DNA of 52,077 bases. Origin: JBEKYD01 sp049509915 (GTDB lineage Bacteria > Acidobacteriota > Terriglobia > Bryobacterales > Bryobacteraceae). A model generated the notes under the pieces. The model was not told the origin of the DNA and ran no database searches. It saw only the letters and a list, made by a program, of their open reading frames with translations. The stretch spans positions 1 to 52,077 of the forward strand of contig JBEKZL010000012.1 in assembly GCA_049509915.1 (NCBI GenBank). The letters are read 5' to 3'. Of the stretch, positions 1 through 8,568 are shown in pieces. The position numbers and the translations under genes are program-made. The stretch's first letter is position 1. Every line of letters starts with the position of its first letter.

Positions 1-1110
1 GATCGCCAGGAAATACCCGGCGCGGTGGCCCTGGTGGCCCGCCACGGGCAGGTTGCCCTGCTCGAAGCCGTGGGCTGGCGCGACGTCGAAAGCCGCAAAC
101 CCATGACTCCGGATTCCATCTTTCAGGTCATGTCAATGACCAAGAACTTCACCGGCGTCGCCATCATGATGCTGGTGGAGGAGGGCAAAGTGGAACTGCG
201 CCGCCCCGTCCAGGACTACCTGCCCGAGTTCAAAGGGCAGCTCGTGGAAGACATCCTGCCGGACGGCAATCGCGCCACTCATCTGCCTGGCCATCCGCCC
301 ACCCTCTGGCAGTTGATGTCGCACACTTCCGGCCTGGCCGGCGACCCTGGCGGCGACATCGCCGACAACCCGCAAACCCTGCGCCTCACCCTGGCCGAAG
401 CCGTCCAACACTACGGCCGGGAGCATCTCTGCTTCGAACCGGGCACGCGCTGGCGCTACAGCAACATGGGCATCGCCACGCTCGGCCGCATCGTCGAAGT
501 GGCCTCAGGCGAAGGCTACGTGCATTTTGTCCGGACGCGAATCCTGGAGCCGCTCGGCATGAAAGACAGCTTCTTCTTTCCGCCGGGCGCCGCTGCCGAT
601 CCCGATGGAAAGCGCGACCGCATCGCCCTGGTCTACAAGCACGCCGGCGGCAAGCTGGTGCGCTCCGGCGCGGAAATCCTGGCCGGCGATTCAGCCAGGC
701 ATCGCGCCGGCGCAAAGTACCCGGCCCCCGAATTCGGCCTCTATTCCACCGCTCCCGACCTGTTCAAGTTTTATCGCATGCTCCTGGCCGGCGGCACTGC
801 CGACGGCCGACGATATCTCTCCCGCCAGAGCATCGCCACCATGACGCGCGTCTTCACTCCCAACGTCTCTCCCTCCGGATGGCTCGGCGGCACCGGCTAT
901 GGCCTGACTTTCGAGATCGTCAACCAGCCCGAAGGCACCCTCCTGCTCCATTCCCCCGGAACTTTCGGCCACGGCGGCGCGTTCGGCACCGAGGGCTGGA
1001 TGGATCCCACCAGCGATCTGATCCGCATCGCCATGGTCCAGTTGTCCGACGGCACGGCCGGCGGCGTGCGTTCCGTGGTCATGCAGATCGGCGCAGCCGC
1101 TGTAGAATAG
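1..1110 (+). CDS. Serine hydrolase, class C beta-lactamase/esterase-like family (5' truncated by window)
   Basis: The frame is open from base 1 and reads through a Val codon at 25, so the true start lies upstream of the window. About 369 residues remain. The three class C beta-lactamase/D-Ala-D-Ala peptidase-like motifs are visible: the nucleophile SxxK (SMTK, near base 133), YxN (RYSNMG) and a late HGG (FGHGGAFG) in place of KTG. The family includes secreted or membrane-linked esterases, peptidases and beta-lactamases; the substrate cannot be read from sequence. A signal peptide, if any, would be in the missing part. The ACT-domain gene starts 9 nt after the stop, so the two are probably co-transcribed, although no functional link is obvious. 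Confidence 0.85.
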   Translation, partial: DRQEIPGAVALVARHGQVALLEAVGWRDVESRKPMTPDSIFQVMSMTKNFTGVAIMMLVEEGKVELRRPVQDYLPEFKGQLVEDILPDGNRATHLPGHPPTLWQLMSHTSGLAGDPGGDIADNPQTLRLTLAEAVQHYGREHLCFEPGTRWRYSNMGIATLGRIVEVASGEGYVHFVRTRILEPLGMKDSFFFPPGAAADPDGKRDRIALVYKHAGGKLVRSGAEILAGDSARHRAGAKYPAPEFGLYSTAPDLFKFYRMLLAGGTADGRRYLSRQSIATMTRVFTPNVSPSGWLGGTGYGLTFEIVNQPEGTLLLHSPGTFGHGGAFGTEGWMDPTSDLIRIAMVQLSDGTAGGVRSVVMQIGAAAVE

Positions 1111-1119
1111 AAGCGTCTC

Positions 1120-1779
1120 ATGGCCAGTCGAATAATCGGACTCCTTGTCGAAGCCACCGGCAGGACCGGCGTCTTGCACCAGGTGACCGGCGTGATCGCC
1201 GCGCACCAGGGAGATATCACCTCTGTCGACATCTTATCCAACTGGCCCGCCGAAGACCGCACTTACTATGAAGTGGTCCTGCCCACGGATCCCGAAGAAC
1301 TGGTGGCCGATCTCCGTAAGCTGCCCGTCGTCACCCGGGTCGAGCTGGTGCAGACCATGGGCCAGATTTACGGCAAGCGGATCGTCATCATGGGCGGCGG
1401 CGCACAGGTGGGCCAGGTGGCGATTGGCGCGGTCTCGGAGGCCGACCGTCACAACATCCGCGGCGAGTACATTTCGGTGGACACCATCCCCCTGGTGGGC
1501 GAGCAGAAGCTGGCCGCGGCCGTCCGCGCCGTGCCCCGCCTGCCGCGTGTCAAGCTGCTGGTAATGGCGGGCTCGCTGATGGGCGGCGACATCGCCGCGG
1601 CCGTGCGCGAGGTGCGCGCTCATGGCCTGTTGGTGATCAGCCTGAACATGGCCGGCAGCGTGCCAAGGGAAGCCGATTTGGTGGTCAGCGATCCCGTCCA
1701 GGCCGGTGTGATGGCCGTGATGGCTGTGGCCGATACCGCGAAATTCAACATCGCCCGCCTGAACGGCAAGTCGTTCTGA
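1120..1779 (+). CDS. ACT domain protein with a DUF5612-like C-terminal domain
   Basis: 219 residues. The first ~75 have the ACT ligand-binding pattern (IIGLLVEATGRTGVLHQVTG, then alternating strand and helix). The rest contains IVIMGGGAQVGQVAIGAVSEA, VDTIPLVGE, VMAGSLMGGD and LNMAGSVPREADLVV, which I recall from an ACT-linked conserved protein of methanogenic archaea (DUF5612). ACT domains usually bind amino acids and regulate metabolic enzymes; no ligand or partner is known here. The start ATG lies 9 nt after the upstream stop. The assignment to DUF5612 is from memory and the biological role is unknown. Confidence 0.7.
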   Translation: MASRIIGLLVEATGRTGVLHQVTGVIAAHQGDITSVDILSNWPAEDRTYYEVVLPTDPEELVADLRKLPVVTRVELVQTMGQIYGKRIVIMGGGAQVGQVAIGAVSEADRHNIRGEYISVDTIPLVGEQKLAAAVRAVPRLPRVKLLVMAGSLMGGDIAAAVREVRAHGLLVISLNMAGSVPREADLVVSDPVQAGVMAVMAVADTAKFNIARLNGKSF

Positions 1780-1861
1780 CCCGCGCGGAGGTTCTGTAAC
1801 GATTCGTCGTGCGAAACCTCACTTGGACCGTCTTACTCTAGGCGGGTCATGCCCCGAGTCC

Positions 1862-1892
1862 GAGCCGCGACCGTCAGGGGGCGGTTGCCGCG
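1862..1892 (+). repeat. Repeat family A, copy 1
   Basis: The 31 nt segment GAGCCGCGACCGTCAGG...GGTTGCCGCG closely matches 13169-13199 and, in reverse complement, 13105-13139. It is imperfectly self-complementary and intergenic, like a REP element. Confidence 0.65.
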
Positions 1893-2018
1893 ATTGGACT
1901 CTGTCTCCCGACATTCGCTTGGAGTCAACCTATATAACTTCGAGGCCCTAACTTCCGCGCCGCTCATTTACAGATGTAAAGCATCAAAAGCAGGGCATGA
2001 ATCGCACGCGGTTGGATA

Positions 2019-2024
2019 TATAAT
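2019..2024 (+). promoter_or_regulatory. Candidate -10 box for the 2121 gene
   Basis: A perfect TATAAT, unusual in such GC-rich DNA, lies about 97 nt before the start of the secreted beta-propeller gene. No good -35 hexamer is seen at 16-18 nt spacing, so this is a weak inference. Confidence 0.3.
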
Positions 2025-2120
2025 CGAGGCGACTACCTGGAACTGCCCATCTGCAAGGGAAGCCGGTTGGCTTCTACGCACGTCGCTTCGTTCCGGCTGT
2101 TCGGCATTGAGGGGTGCCAA

Positions 2121-3905
2121 ATGACTCGAAACGCTCATCGCCCAAGTTACGCCGCGTTAGCGCTTTTTGCGGCAGCGGCCGTTCCCGCCTTCTCGCAAAG
2201 CACGACGGCTACCATCACCAACAACGTATATGCTCAGCACAACCTGGTTTCCGATATCCCGGGCATGGCGGATTTCACCGACGCTCACCTGGTGAATCCG
2301 TGGGGGCTTTCCGAAAGCACCGGGAGCCCGTTTTGGATCTCCAATCAGGGTAGCGCGACTTCGACCATCTATAATGGCTCCGGCGTAGCATCGAGCACCG
2401 TCGTCGCCATTCCATCCGGCGCCACCAAGCAGTCGTTGACAGGGCCCACCGGTCAGGTGCAGAATAGCTCGACCGGCTTCTTGCTGTCTAACGGCAAGGC
2501 CGCCTCTTTCATCTTCGCTACCCAAGACGGAACCATTTCCGCATGGAACGGAGGCACTGTCGCCACCGTCCTGGTGGACAATTCCTCCGCCGGCGCCGTC
2601 TACACCGGCCTCGCCCTCTATGCCGCCGGCCCGAACCTTTACGCCGCCAACTTCAACTCGGGCAAGATCGAAGTTTTCGATACCAACTTTCACGCCACCA
2701 CGGTTTCAGGCGGATTCACCGATCCGAATCTTCCGAGCGGCTACGCGCCGTATAACATCCAGAACCTAAGCGGTAAGTTGTATGTGACTTATGCTCTACA
2801 AAACACCAACAAGAATGAACCGGTGAGCGCCGCCGGGAACGGCTTGGTGGATGTATTCGACACTAGCGGCAACTTACTGCAGCGCCTGGTTTCGAACGGT
2901 CCCCTGAACGCACCATGGGGAGTCGCCATAGCGCCCTCCGCGTTCGGCGCTTTCGGCGGTGCATTATTGGTGGGCAACTTCGGCGACGGGACGATCAACG
3001 CTTTCAACCTGACCAGCGGCAGTTCTCTCGGTGCGCTCCAGAACCAAAGCGGCAGCGCGATCGCGAATTCCGGATTGTGGGCACTGACTTTCGGTAATGG
3101 CAAGAGTGGCGGCGATCCCAACACCCTCTACCTTACCGCCGGCATTCAAGGCCAGGTACACGGGCTGCTTGCCAGCATCGCTCCGCCGGCGGCGGTTTCC
3201 AGTTTGAGCAACGGCGCCAGCGGCCTGGCGGCCGCCTCCATCGCTCCCGGGGAAGTGGTGCTGGTGAATGGCGGCACCATCGGGCCTTCGCCCCTGGTGG
3301 ACGGGACGCTACCCACCGCCGGCAACAGCATGGCAACCACTCTCTCCACCACCACCGTCACCTTCAACGGCACGCCGGCTCCCATTCTGTTCGCGTCCGC
3401 TTCGCAGACCGCGGTGGTGGTTCCCTATGAGATTACCGGCTCCGCCACCGCCAGCGTCGTCGTCGCCTACCGGGGCCAGACCACGGCCGCGTTTTCAATT
3501 CCGGTTGCCGCCTCAGCCCCCGGCTTGTTTACCTCGGCCGAAAACGGTTCCGGAGAGGTTGTGGCGTTCAACCAGGATGGCACCATCAACGGAACGAGCA
3601 ACCCCGCCCCGCGAGGGTCGGTGGTGGTGCTCTATGCGACAGGCGACGGCGTGGAAGACCCGGGCGCCCAGGACGGCGTAGTTAGTGGCGACATCATTCG
3701 CACGCCGCTGGCTACCGTCTCCGCCACCATCGGCGGCCAGACGGCTCCCGTGGTCTTCGCCGGCTCGGCGCCCGGTCTGCTAGCCGGCGTGTTGCAGGTG
3801 GAAGTGGTCGCTCCAGCCGCTGCTGCCACCGGAGCGGTGCCCGTAGTGCTTACCATCGGCGCCGCGAGCAGCAGCCAGCAGAGCGCAACCATTGTCCTCA
3901 AATGA
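2121..3905 (+). CDS. Secreted TIGR03118-like protein with Solibacter-type C-terminal domain
   Basis: 594 residues from ATG 2121, preceded by GAGGGG at a suitable distance; the frame is open upstream, but only this start gives a clean signal peptide (MTRNAHRPSYAALALFAAAAVPAFSQ). The region after it (YAQHNLVSDIPGMADFTDAHLVNPWG, LSESTGSPFWISNQG) matches my memory of the TIGR03118 family, probably a beta-propeller. From about residue 370, VSSLSNGASGLAAASIAPGEVVLV...VVPYEITGSATASVVVAYRGQTT fits the C-terminal domain TIGR03437, which is greatly expanded in Solibacter usitatus. The protein is probably exported and cell-surface or extracellular; no enzymatic function is known. A hairpin repeat (3919-3948) follows the stop. 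Confidence 0.8.
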   Translation: MTRNAHRPSYAALALFAAAAVPAFSQSTTATITNNVYAQHNLVSDIPGMADFTDAHLVNPWGLSESTGSPFWISNQGSATSTIYNGSGVASSTVVAIPSGATKQSLTGPTGQVQNSSTGFLLSNGKAASFIFATQDGTISAWNGGTVATVLVDNSSAGAVYTGLALYAAGPNLYAANFNSGKIEVFDTNFHATTVSGGFTDPNLPSGYAPYNIQNLSGKLYVTYALQNTNKNEPVSAAGNGLVDVFDTSGNLLQRLVSNGPLNAPWGVAIAPSAFGAFGGALLVGNFGDGTINAFNLTSGSSLGALQNQSGSAIANSGLWALTFGNGKSGGDPNTLYLTAGIQGQVHGLLASIAPPAAVSSLSNGASGLAAASIAPGEVVLVNGGTIGPSPLVDGTLPTAGNSMATTLSTTTVTFNGTPAPILFASASQTAVVVPYEITGSATASVVVAYRGQTTAAFSIPVAASAPGLFTSAENGSGEVVAFNQDGTINGTSNPAPRGSVVVLYATGDGVEDPGAQDGVVSGDIIRTPLATVSATIGGQTAPVVFAGSAPGLLAGVLQVEVVAPAAAATGAVPVVLTIGAASSSQQSATIVLK

Positions 3906-3918
3906 TTGGGCCGCAGCA

Positions 3919-3948
3919 GGGCAGACCGTCGTTTCTCGTGGTCTGCCC
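3919..3948 (+). repeat. Repeat family C hairpin, copy 1 (possible terminator)
   Basis: GGGCAGACC and GGTCTGCCC form a perfect 9 bp stem around the loop GTCGTTTCTCGT, 13 nt after the stop at 3905. The same stem and a similar loop recur at 5199-5230. There is no T-tract, so it may stabilise the mRNA 3' end or be a REP-like element, not a classical terminator. Confidence 0.7.
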
Positions 3949-4037
3949 ACACCCCAGAAAAATACCTCCGTTTGACCCGCCACCGTAACTTTCTATCTCC
4001 CTCGCAGCGAATAGACATTTGAAGCTCAGAGGTTCCG

Positions 4038-4067
4038 ACGACCGGGCCGGCCTAAGTCGGCCTGGTC
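4038..4067 (+). repeat. Inverted repeat upstream of the 4120 gene
   Basis: CGACCGGGCCG and CGGCCTGGTCG pair over 11 positions with one mismatch around a short loop. It lies between the two secreted-protein genes, 50 nt before the next start; its role is unknown. Confidence 0.5.
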
Positions 4068-4119
4068 GTGCATCTTCGTTAACTACGCATTCCGCAAACT
4101 GTGAATAAGGAGACGTTCC

Positions 4120-5187
4120 ATGCTAAAGGAAAGAAGCCTCGCCGGAATGGCGCTGGCAATGTCTGCATTGGCGTGCGCCCTCGCGGCGCCCGCCGCCTTC
4201 GGGGCCGATAAGTCGCGGGCCCCGCTGTTTCTGACTGCCACCAATGGAGCCACCAATTCCCTGGCGGTAATCAACACCGTGACACGAGAGACCGATTACG
4301 TGCCGACGGGCGGCGCCGGCGGGGCCAGCGGAAACGCCGGCGGTGTAGCGGTTCAGGGTGAACTCGCGGCCGTCGTCAACTACGGCTCGCTCACTGTCAC
4401 GATCTTCATGCGCCAGGGCAACGCCATGCAGCCGGTTCAGACGGTCAAGACAACTACGGCGCCCTTGTCCGTCGCCTTCGGTCACGATCATCTAGTGGTC
4501 CTTTGTGCCAGCACGGCGGAATCTTTCCCGGTGTACGGAAACACCGTCGGTTCCAACGATGGGATCGCTCAGCTCCTGATCGGCGACGGGAGTTCCGCGC
4601 AGATTACTACCTATACCGGCGGAGCCATCTATTCGGAAAAGAGCGGCAGCATCGGACTTTTGAACCTGGAAACCGAGACGTCGCCGGGCATATCCGGGCC
4701 GAGCGTTCGCGTCATGCTGCCGGCCGCTCCAAACAACAATACCCCGTTCGGCATGGCCGCGGACGGCGCTAACGTGTACGTCACCATCGCGCATTCCGAT
4801 CTGCAGGTGCTCGTGGTGAACGGTCAGATCGTCAGCACCGCCACGGGCCCGACGCCCTTCACCAGTCAACAAGGGGCGATTACCCATGCGCCCTGCTGGA
4901 ACGCTCTTTTCGGACACTTTCTATTTTCGGCGGATAGCCCGGGCCAGCAACTGTTACGATACCTGGTCAGCGACAGCAACATCTTCTTCGACAAGGCTAA
5001 CGTGGCAACGCTTCCGGGAGCGCCGACGGATCTGGCGGTTCAGAACAACCTTCTTGGCGTCATCGATGGCGGCAGCGGGGGTAATTCCGATGTGTCTCTC
5101 TTCGACGTGAGTTCCGAGGGCGAGCTGGCCCTGCGCTTTACGCTGAAAATCGCCGGCCCCATCAACGGAGCCGCCCTGATTCAGTAA
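4120..5187 (+). CDS. Secreted beta-propeller-like protein, function unknown
   Basis: 355 residues, starting 6 nt after a strong Shine-Dalgarno (AAGGAGA). The N-terminus is a signal peptide (MLKERSLAGMALAMSALACALAAPAAFGAD). The mature part has repeating short beta motifs (LAVINTVTRETDYVPTGG; GGVAVQGELAAVVNYGSLTVTIF; LSVAFGHDHLVVLC; TDLAVQNNLLGVIDGG) like lactonase/YVTN-type propellers, but no catalytic residues can be assigned. It follows another secreted propeller protein on the same strand, separated by 214 nt with two hairpins, so it probably has its own transcript. The propeller assignment is an inference from pattern. Confidence 0.75.
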   Translation: MLKERSLAGMALAMSALACALAAPAAFGADKSRAPLFLTATNGATNSLAVINTVTRETDYVPTGGAGGASGNAGGVAVQGELAAVVNYGSLTVTIFMRQGNAMQPVQTVKTTTAPLSVAFGHDHLVVLCASTAESFPVYGNTVGSNDGIAQLLIGDGSSAQITTYTGGAIYSEKSGSIGLLNLETETSPGISGPSVRVMLPAAPNNNTPFGMAADGANVYVTIAHSDLQVLVVNGQIVSTATGPTPFTSQQGAITHAPCWNALFGHFLFSADSPGQQLLRYLVSDSNIFFDKANVATLPGAPTDLAVQNNLLGVIDGGSGGNSDVSLFDVSSEGELALRFTLKIAGPINGAALIQ

Positions 5188-5198
5188 CCGCCCCATGT

Positions 5199-5230
5199 GG
5201 GGCAGACCATCGTCCTTTGTGGTCTGCCCC
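5199..5230. terminator. Repeat family C hairpin, copy 2, between convergent genes
   Basis: GGGGCAGACC and GGTCTGCCCC form a perfect 10 bp stem around ATCGTCCTTTGT, 11 nt after the stop at 5187. It sits between convergent genes and could end transcription from both sides. It is the same element as 3919-3948. Confidence 0.6.
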
Positions 5231-5246
5231 GCCGTCTGTTTTCGTG

Positions 5247-5290
5247 GCGCACGCACTCTTGCGTGCCGCGTCGAGACTCATCTCGACGCC
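5247..5290. repeat. Repeat family E: double hairpin
   Basis: Two hairpins in a row: GCGCACGCA...TGCGTGC, then CGTCGAGA...TCTCGACG. The first is found again, in reverse complement, at 30828-30849. It lies in the same convergent gap as the 5199 hairpin. Confidence 0.6.
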
Positions 5291-5314
5291 CGAGTCGGCT
5301 CAATTTCCCGGCCC

Positions 5315-6433
5315 TCACTTCGCGTCGATCGTGGCCCGAATCAACTCCAGCCTTCGCACCGGAGTTTCTCCCTTGACTTCTTCTTTTTCGAAGGCCGCCA
5401 GCGTGTCCATTCCGTCGACCACGCGGCCAAAGGCGGAATACTGGCCGTCCAGGTTCGGCGCTGGCCCCAACACCATGAAGAACGATGTGGTAGCCGAATC
5501 CGGGTCGTCGGTACGCGCCATCGACACCACGCCCCGGACGTGTTGAATGTCGGGCCAGAACTCTCCCTTCAGCGGCCGCACCCAGCGGTCCGCCCAGTGC
5601 CCAGTGCCGCCGGCGCGCGTATCGGGCATCCCTCCCTGCACCACGAAACCTTTCACGACGCGGTGAAAACCCGTGCCATCGTACCAGCCGGTTGAAACCA
5701 GCCGCAGGAAGTTGCGCACGTGGTTGGGCGCCCAGTCGGGCTCCATCTTAATGCGCACCTTGCCCAGCGTGGTCTCGATCGTCACCGTGCGCCGCAGTTC
5801 GTCGATGGTGGCGTTGGCGAACGGTTCCTCGCGCTTCTTTTCGAGGGTCACCTTGATGATGCGCACCGGCTTTTCGGTGACGCCGCTCGCATCCACCGGC
5901 ACCTGCGAGATGCGCTCCACCACGTCCATGCCCTCGGTCACGCGGCCGAATGCGGAATAGTGGCCGTCCAGGGCCGCTTGCGGCGCGATACATACGAAAA
6001 ACTGCGCACCGTCACTGTCTGCCTTGCCCGGAATGCTGATGGTGGAGACCACACCGCGTCCGTGTTTCAGGCCGCTGAACTCCGCCGGCAACAGGTTCAA
6101 CCCGCCCGTGCCCCACTGGCTGCGCGGCGTCGCGGCATCTTTCAGCAGCGGATCGCCGCCCTGAATCATCCCGCCGGCCACCACACGGAAAAACCCGCTG
6201 CCGTCGTAGTAGCCCTCGCGCGCCAGCTTCAGGAACTGTGCCACGTGCCGCGGCGCTTTGTCGGGCGCGAATTCGAAACGGAACTCGCCCGCATCGGTCG
6301 TCACCACAGCTTCCAGATCCCCAGGCGAGGCCGTCGAGGACGGTATCATCGGCACCGAATGCGGCCGCTCCTGGCCCCACCCGGCGGCGGCCGGCAAACA
6401 AGCCAGCAGCATCGTCAGCCAACCTGTCTTCAT
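5315..6433 (-). CDS. Secreted tandem cyclophilin-type peptidyl-prolyl isomerase
   Basis: 372 residues from ATG 6433; the longer frame is rejected because this start gives a signal peptide (MKTGWLTMLLACLPAAAGWGQ) and GGGAGCG precedes it. Two cyclophilin domains follow. In the first: FKLAREGYYDG-like FLKLAREGYYDGSGFFRVV, MIQGGDP, DGAQFFVC, DGHYSAFGRV. In the second: GWYDGTGFHRVVKGFVVQGGMP, TTSFFMVLG, DGQYSAFGRV. Cyclophilins catalyse proline cis-trans isomerisation during folding; export suggests the periplasm. The first domain has FFRVVAGGMIQGG where the usual FHRV is expected, so only the second keeps the FHR arginine-histidine pattern. The start overlaps the MFS stop by 4 nt (ATGA), indicating translational coupling. 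Confidence 0.88.
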   Translation of the reverse strand: MKTGWLTMLLACLPAAAGWGQERPHSVPMIPSSTASPGDLEAVVTTDAGEFRFEFAPDKAPRHVAQFLKLAREGYYDGSGFFRVVAGGMIQGGDPLLKDAATPRSQWGTGGLNLLPAEFSGLKHGRGVVSTISIPGKADSDGAQFFVCIAPQAALDGHYSAFGRVTEGMDVVERISQVPVDASGVTEKPVRIIKVTLEKKREEPFANATIDELRRTVTIETTLGKVRIKMEPDWAPNHVRNFLRLVSTGWYDGTGFHRVVKGFVVQGGMPDTRAGGTGHWADRWVRPLKGEFWPDIQHVRGVVSMARTDDPDSATTSFFMVLGPAPNLDGQYSAFGRVVDGMDTLAAFEKEEVKGETPVRRLELIRATIDAK

Positions 6434-7650
6434 GAATTCGCTCCCGCGCGGGGAGTCTCTCCCGCCATGCACAGCTCCTCGGCGCCGGCATCGGTGCTGG
6501 CCTTGCCGTCCTCCACGATCGGACTGACACCGGCGAATACCCATCGCCCGGCAATGGCCGACCCGCCCAACGCCGCCGCCGCCATCAGAAAGGCTGCCGA
6601 GTAGCCGTAGTGCTTGGCCACCCCGCCCGCTACAAAAGAACTGATGCCCACGAATAAATCATAGAACGCGCTGAGCAGGCTGACCACCGAGCCGCGCTCT
6701 CCAGGCGGCGTCTTTCGCAGCACGGTCGAGCCGACCGCCGACCACGGAAACGAATATCCGAAGCCGAGAAGCGCGGCCGCGCCGATCGCCATCGTCGGAT
6801 TCGGGCCGCCGGCCAGGACGCACAACGCCACCGCCATCCCCGCAATGCCACCGTAGAAGGTGATGGCTGGGTGAATCCGGTCCGGCAGCCCGCCCAGAAA
6901 AAAGCGCGATACCAGCACCATCACCGCGAATGCCGTGAATGCCGCGCGTCCGGAATGTCCATAGGCCGCCAGGTGCAGCACCAGGAACCCGGTCACCACC
7001 GGATAATACACGTTGGTGAATCCGTGGGCCAGGCCCGGCATCAGCAGCGACTTGCGCATCAGAGGCATGCGTGGCGCGTGCGGCGCCGGCCGATAATCCT
7101 CCGGGATGAGGGTCAGTACGGCAAAAGCCACGCTGGCGGCAATCACCTGCATGGTGGCGGCGCGGCCGAACGAACCCAGCCACGCGCCCACCATCGGCCC
7201 CACGGAGATGCCGCCCCAGATCCCGCTGCTCAGGTAACCCAGCGTCTGGCCGCTGCGTTCGATGCCGGCCAGTTCCACCGCCCACGCCGCCGCGCCGGTA
7301 TAGAGGCACGCTTCGCCAAAACCCTGCAGAATCCGCCCGCCATAGGCGCCTGCCAAGCCGAACGGCAGCAGATAGGCAACCCCGGCCAGCGCGCAACTAC
7401 CCAGCCCGCTCAGAAAGACGAGTTTGCGCCCGCGCCGGTCCGCCAGCGGTCCCGAAATCAGCCTGCCCGCCAGAGCCACGAACGAGAATATCCCGATCAC
7501 CAAACCAACCGACTGGTCCGATGCGCCCAGGTCATGACGCACGTGCGGCCCTATCAGCGGCAACACCGTGCCCATCCCCAGGAATCCGAGAAAAGTGGCG
7601 CCGATCAGCGCCCAGAAACGCCCCCCAAAGGAGCGCGCGGAAAACCCCAT
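6430..7650 (-). CDS. Major facilitator superfamily transporter
   Basis: 406 residues with about 12 hydrophobic segments. The loop after TM2 has the MFS motif A form GPLADRRGRK, and TM1 starts GRFWALIGATFLGFLGMG. It is an inner-membrane secondary transporter whose substrate cannot be told (drug/metabolite efflux and sugar uptake families share these features). TACAAT lies 10 nt before the ATG and no Shine-Dalgarno is visible, so the mRNA may have a very short leader. The gene overlaps the cyclophilin gene by 4 nt and lies 53 nt after the SDR gene. Confidence 0.88.
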   Translation of the reverse strand: MGFSARSFGGRFWALIGATFLGFLGMGTVLPLIGPHVRHDLGASDQSVGLVIGIFSFVALAGRLISGPLADRRGRKLVFLSGLGSCALAGVAYLLPFGLAGAYGGRILQGFGEACLYTGAAAWAVELAGIERSGQTLGYLSSGIWGGISVGPMVGAWLGSFGRAATMQVIAASVAFAVLTLIPEDYRPAPHAPRMPLMRKSLLMPGLAHGFTNVYYPVVTGFLVLHLAAYGHSGRAAFTAFAVMVLVSRFFLGGLPDRIHPAITFYGGIAGMAVALCVLAGGPNPTMAIGAAALLGFGYSFPWSAVGSTVLRKTPPGERGSVVSLLSAFYDLFVGISSFVAGGVAKHYGYSAAFLMAAAALGGSAIAGRWVFAGVSPIVEDGKASTDAGAEELCMAGETPRAGANS

Positions 7651-7703
7651 CGCTTATTCGATTGTAGCGTGTATCGTGAGGATGCCGGTTTTAGCGCCCG
7701 CTC

Positions 7704-8486
7704 CTACCGCCCGCCGGAAACGTCCAGAATCGCGCCGGTAACGAAGGATGCCTCGCCGGACAGGAGCCAGAGAATCGCAGCCGCCACTTCCTCGGGCTGG
7801 CCACCTCGCTGCATCGGGACCAGCGTCTTGACCCGATCGACACGGCCCGGCTCCCCTCCCTTCGCGTGGATGCCGGTGTAGATGAACCCGGGCCGGACGC
7901 CGTTGACGCGGATGCCTTCTTCGGCGACTTCTTTAGCCAGCCCAACCGTAAGTGTATCGATCGCGCCTTTGGTTGCCGCGTAGTCTACATACTCTCCCGG
8001 TGCGCCATTGCGGGCGGCGCCGGAAGAAATATTAACGATGGCCCCTCCCTGGCCACCGTGGCGGGTCGACATCCGCCGAACCGCCTCCCGCGCGCAGAGA
8101 AAGCTGCCGATTACATTCGTCGAGAACAGTCGCTGCAGCCGCGCGCCGTCCATCGAGTCCACGCGCATCTGTCGTTCCAGCGTACCCGCGTTATTCACCA
8201 GGGCAGAAACGCGCCCCAGCTCCCTGTCGGCCGTCGCGAACAGGCGCACCACGTCGGCCTCGGAGCCGACGTCGGCTTGCACCGGGATGGCCCGGCCGCC
8301 CTCGCCTTGAATAGCGGCCACGATTTCTCCCGCCGCGTCGTGTTGCCGCAGAAAACTCACGCAGACGGCGTAGCCCAGTCGTGCGGCCATTCGCGCCGTA
8401 GCCGCTCCAATGCCCGTGCTGCCGCCCGTGACGATAAGCACCGGCGAGCCGCCGGCGTAAGACTGTTCGTTACTGGGAGCATCCAT
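7704..8486 (-). CDS. SDR family NAD(P)-dependent oxidoreductase
   Basis: 260 residues, a classical short-chain dehydrogenase length. The Rossmann motif TGGSTGIG is at 20-27, NNAG at 98-101, and the catalytic Ser154, Tyr169 and Lys173 (YAATK) are all present. The C-terminal segment AILWLLSGEASFVTGAILDVSGGR is typical of FabG-like members. Substrate unknown. The start follows GGAGGAG closely. The gene lies 82 nt downstream of aconitase on the same strand, possibly co-transcribed. Confidence 0.9.
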   Translation of the reverse strand: MDAPSNEQSYAGGSPVLIVTGGSTGIGAATARMAARLGYAVCVSFLRQHDAAGEIVAAIQGEGGRAIPVQADVGSEADVVRLFATADRELGRVSALVNNAGTLERQMRVDSMDGARLQRLFSTNVIGSFLCAREAVRRMSTRHGGQGGAIVNISSGAARNGAPGEYVDYAATKGAIDTLTVGLAKEVAEEGIRVNGVRPGFIYTGIHAKGGEPGRVDRVKTLVPMQRGGQPEEVAAAILWLLSGEASFVTGAILDVSGGR

Positions 8487-8568
8487 TTACTCCTCCGGTC
8501 GCGCGCGGAGTTGAGGTGAGGGACGAGGCGATGCCGAAGTGCGTGAACTCGCGCCCGGGAAAGCGCCC

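Larger units (their letters stand above)
1780..2120 (+). other. Intergenic region with repeat A and a candidate promoter
   Basis: This 341 nt gap lies between two same-strand genes. It holds one copy of repeat family A (1862-1892), a perfect TATAAT hexamer at 2019-2024 and, at its end, the Shine-Dalgarno GAGGGG of the next gene. A 91-codon open frame at 1849-2124 crosses the repeat, has no recognisable domain and is rejected as a gene. I see no RNA gene. Confidence 0.5.

Noticed and set aside
1780..2120. Riboswitch or structured leader before the secreted protein gene
   Set aside because: No conserved motif of a known riboswitch could be seen.
1849..2124. 91-codon open frame
   Set aside because: Crosses repeat family A and the ribosome site of the next gene; no recognisable features.
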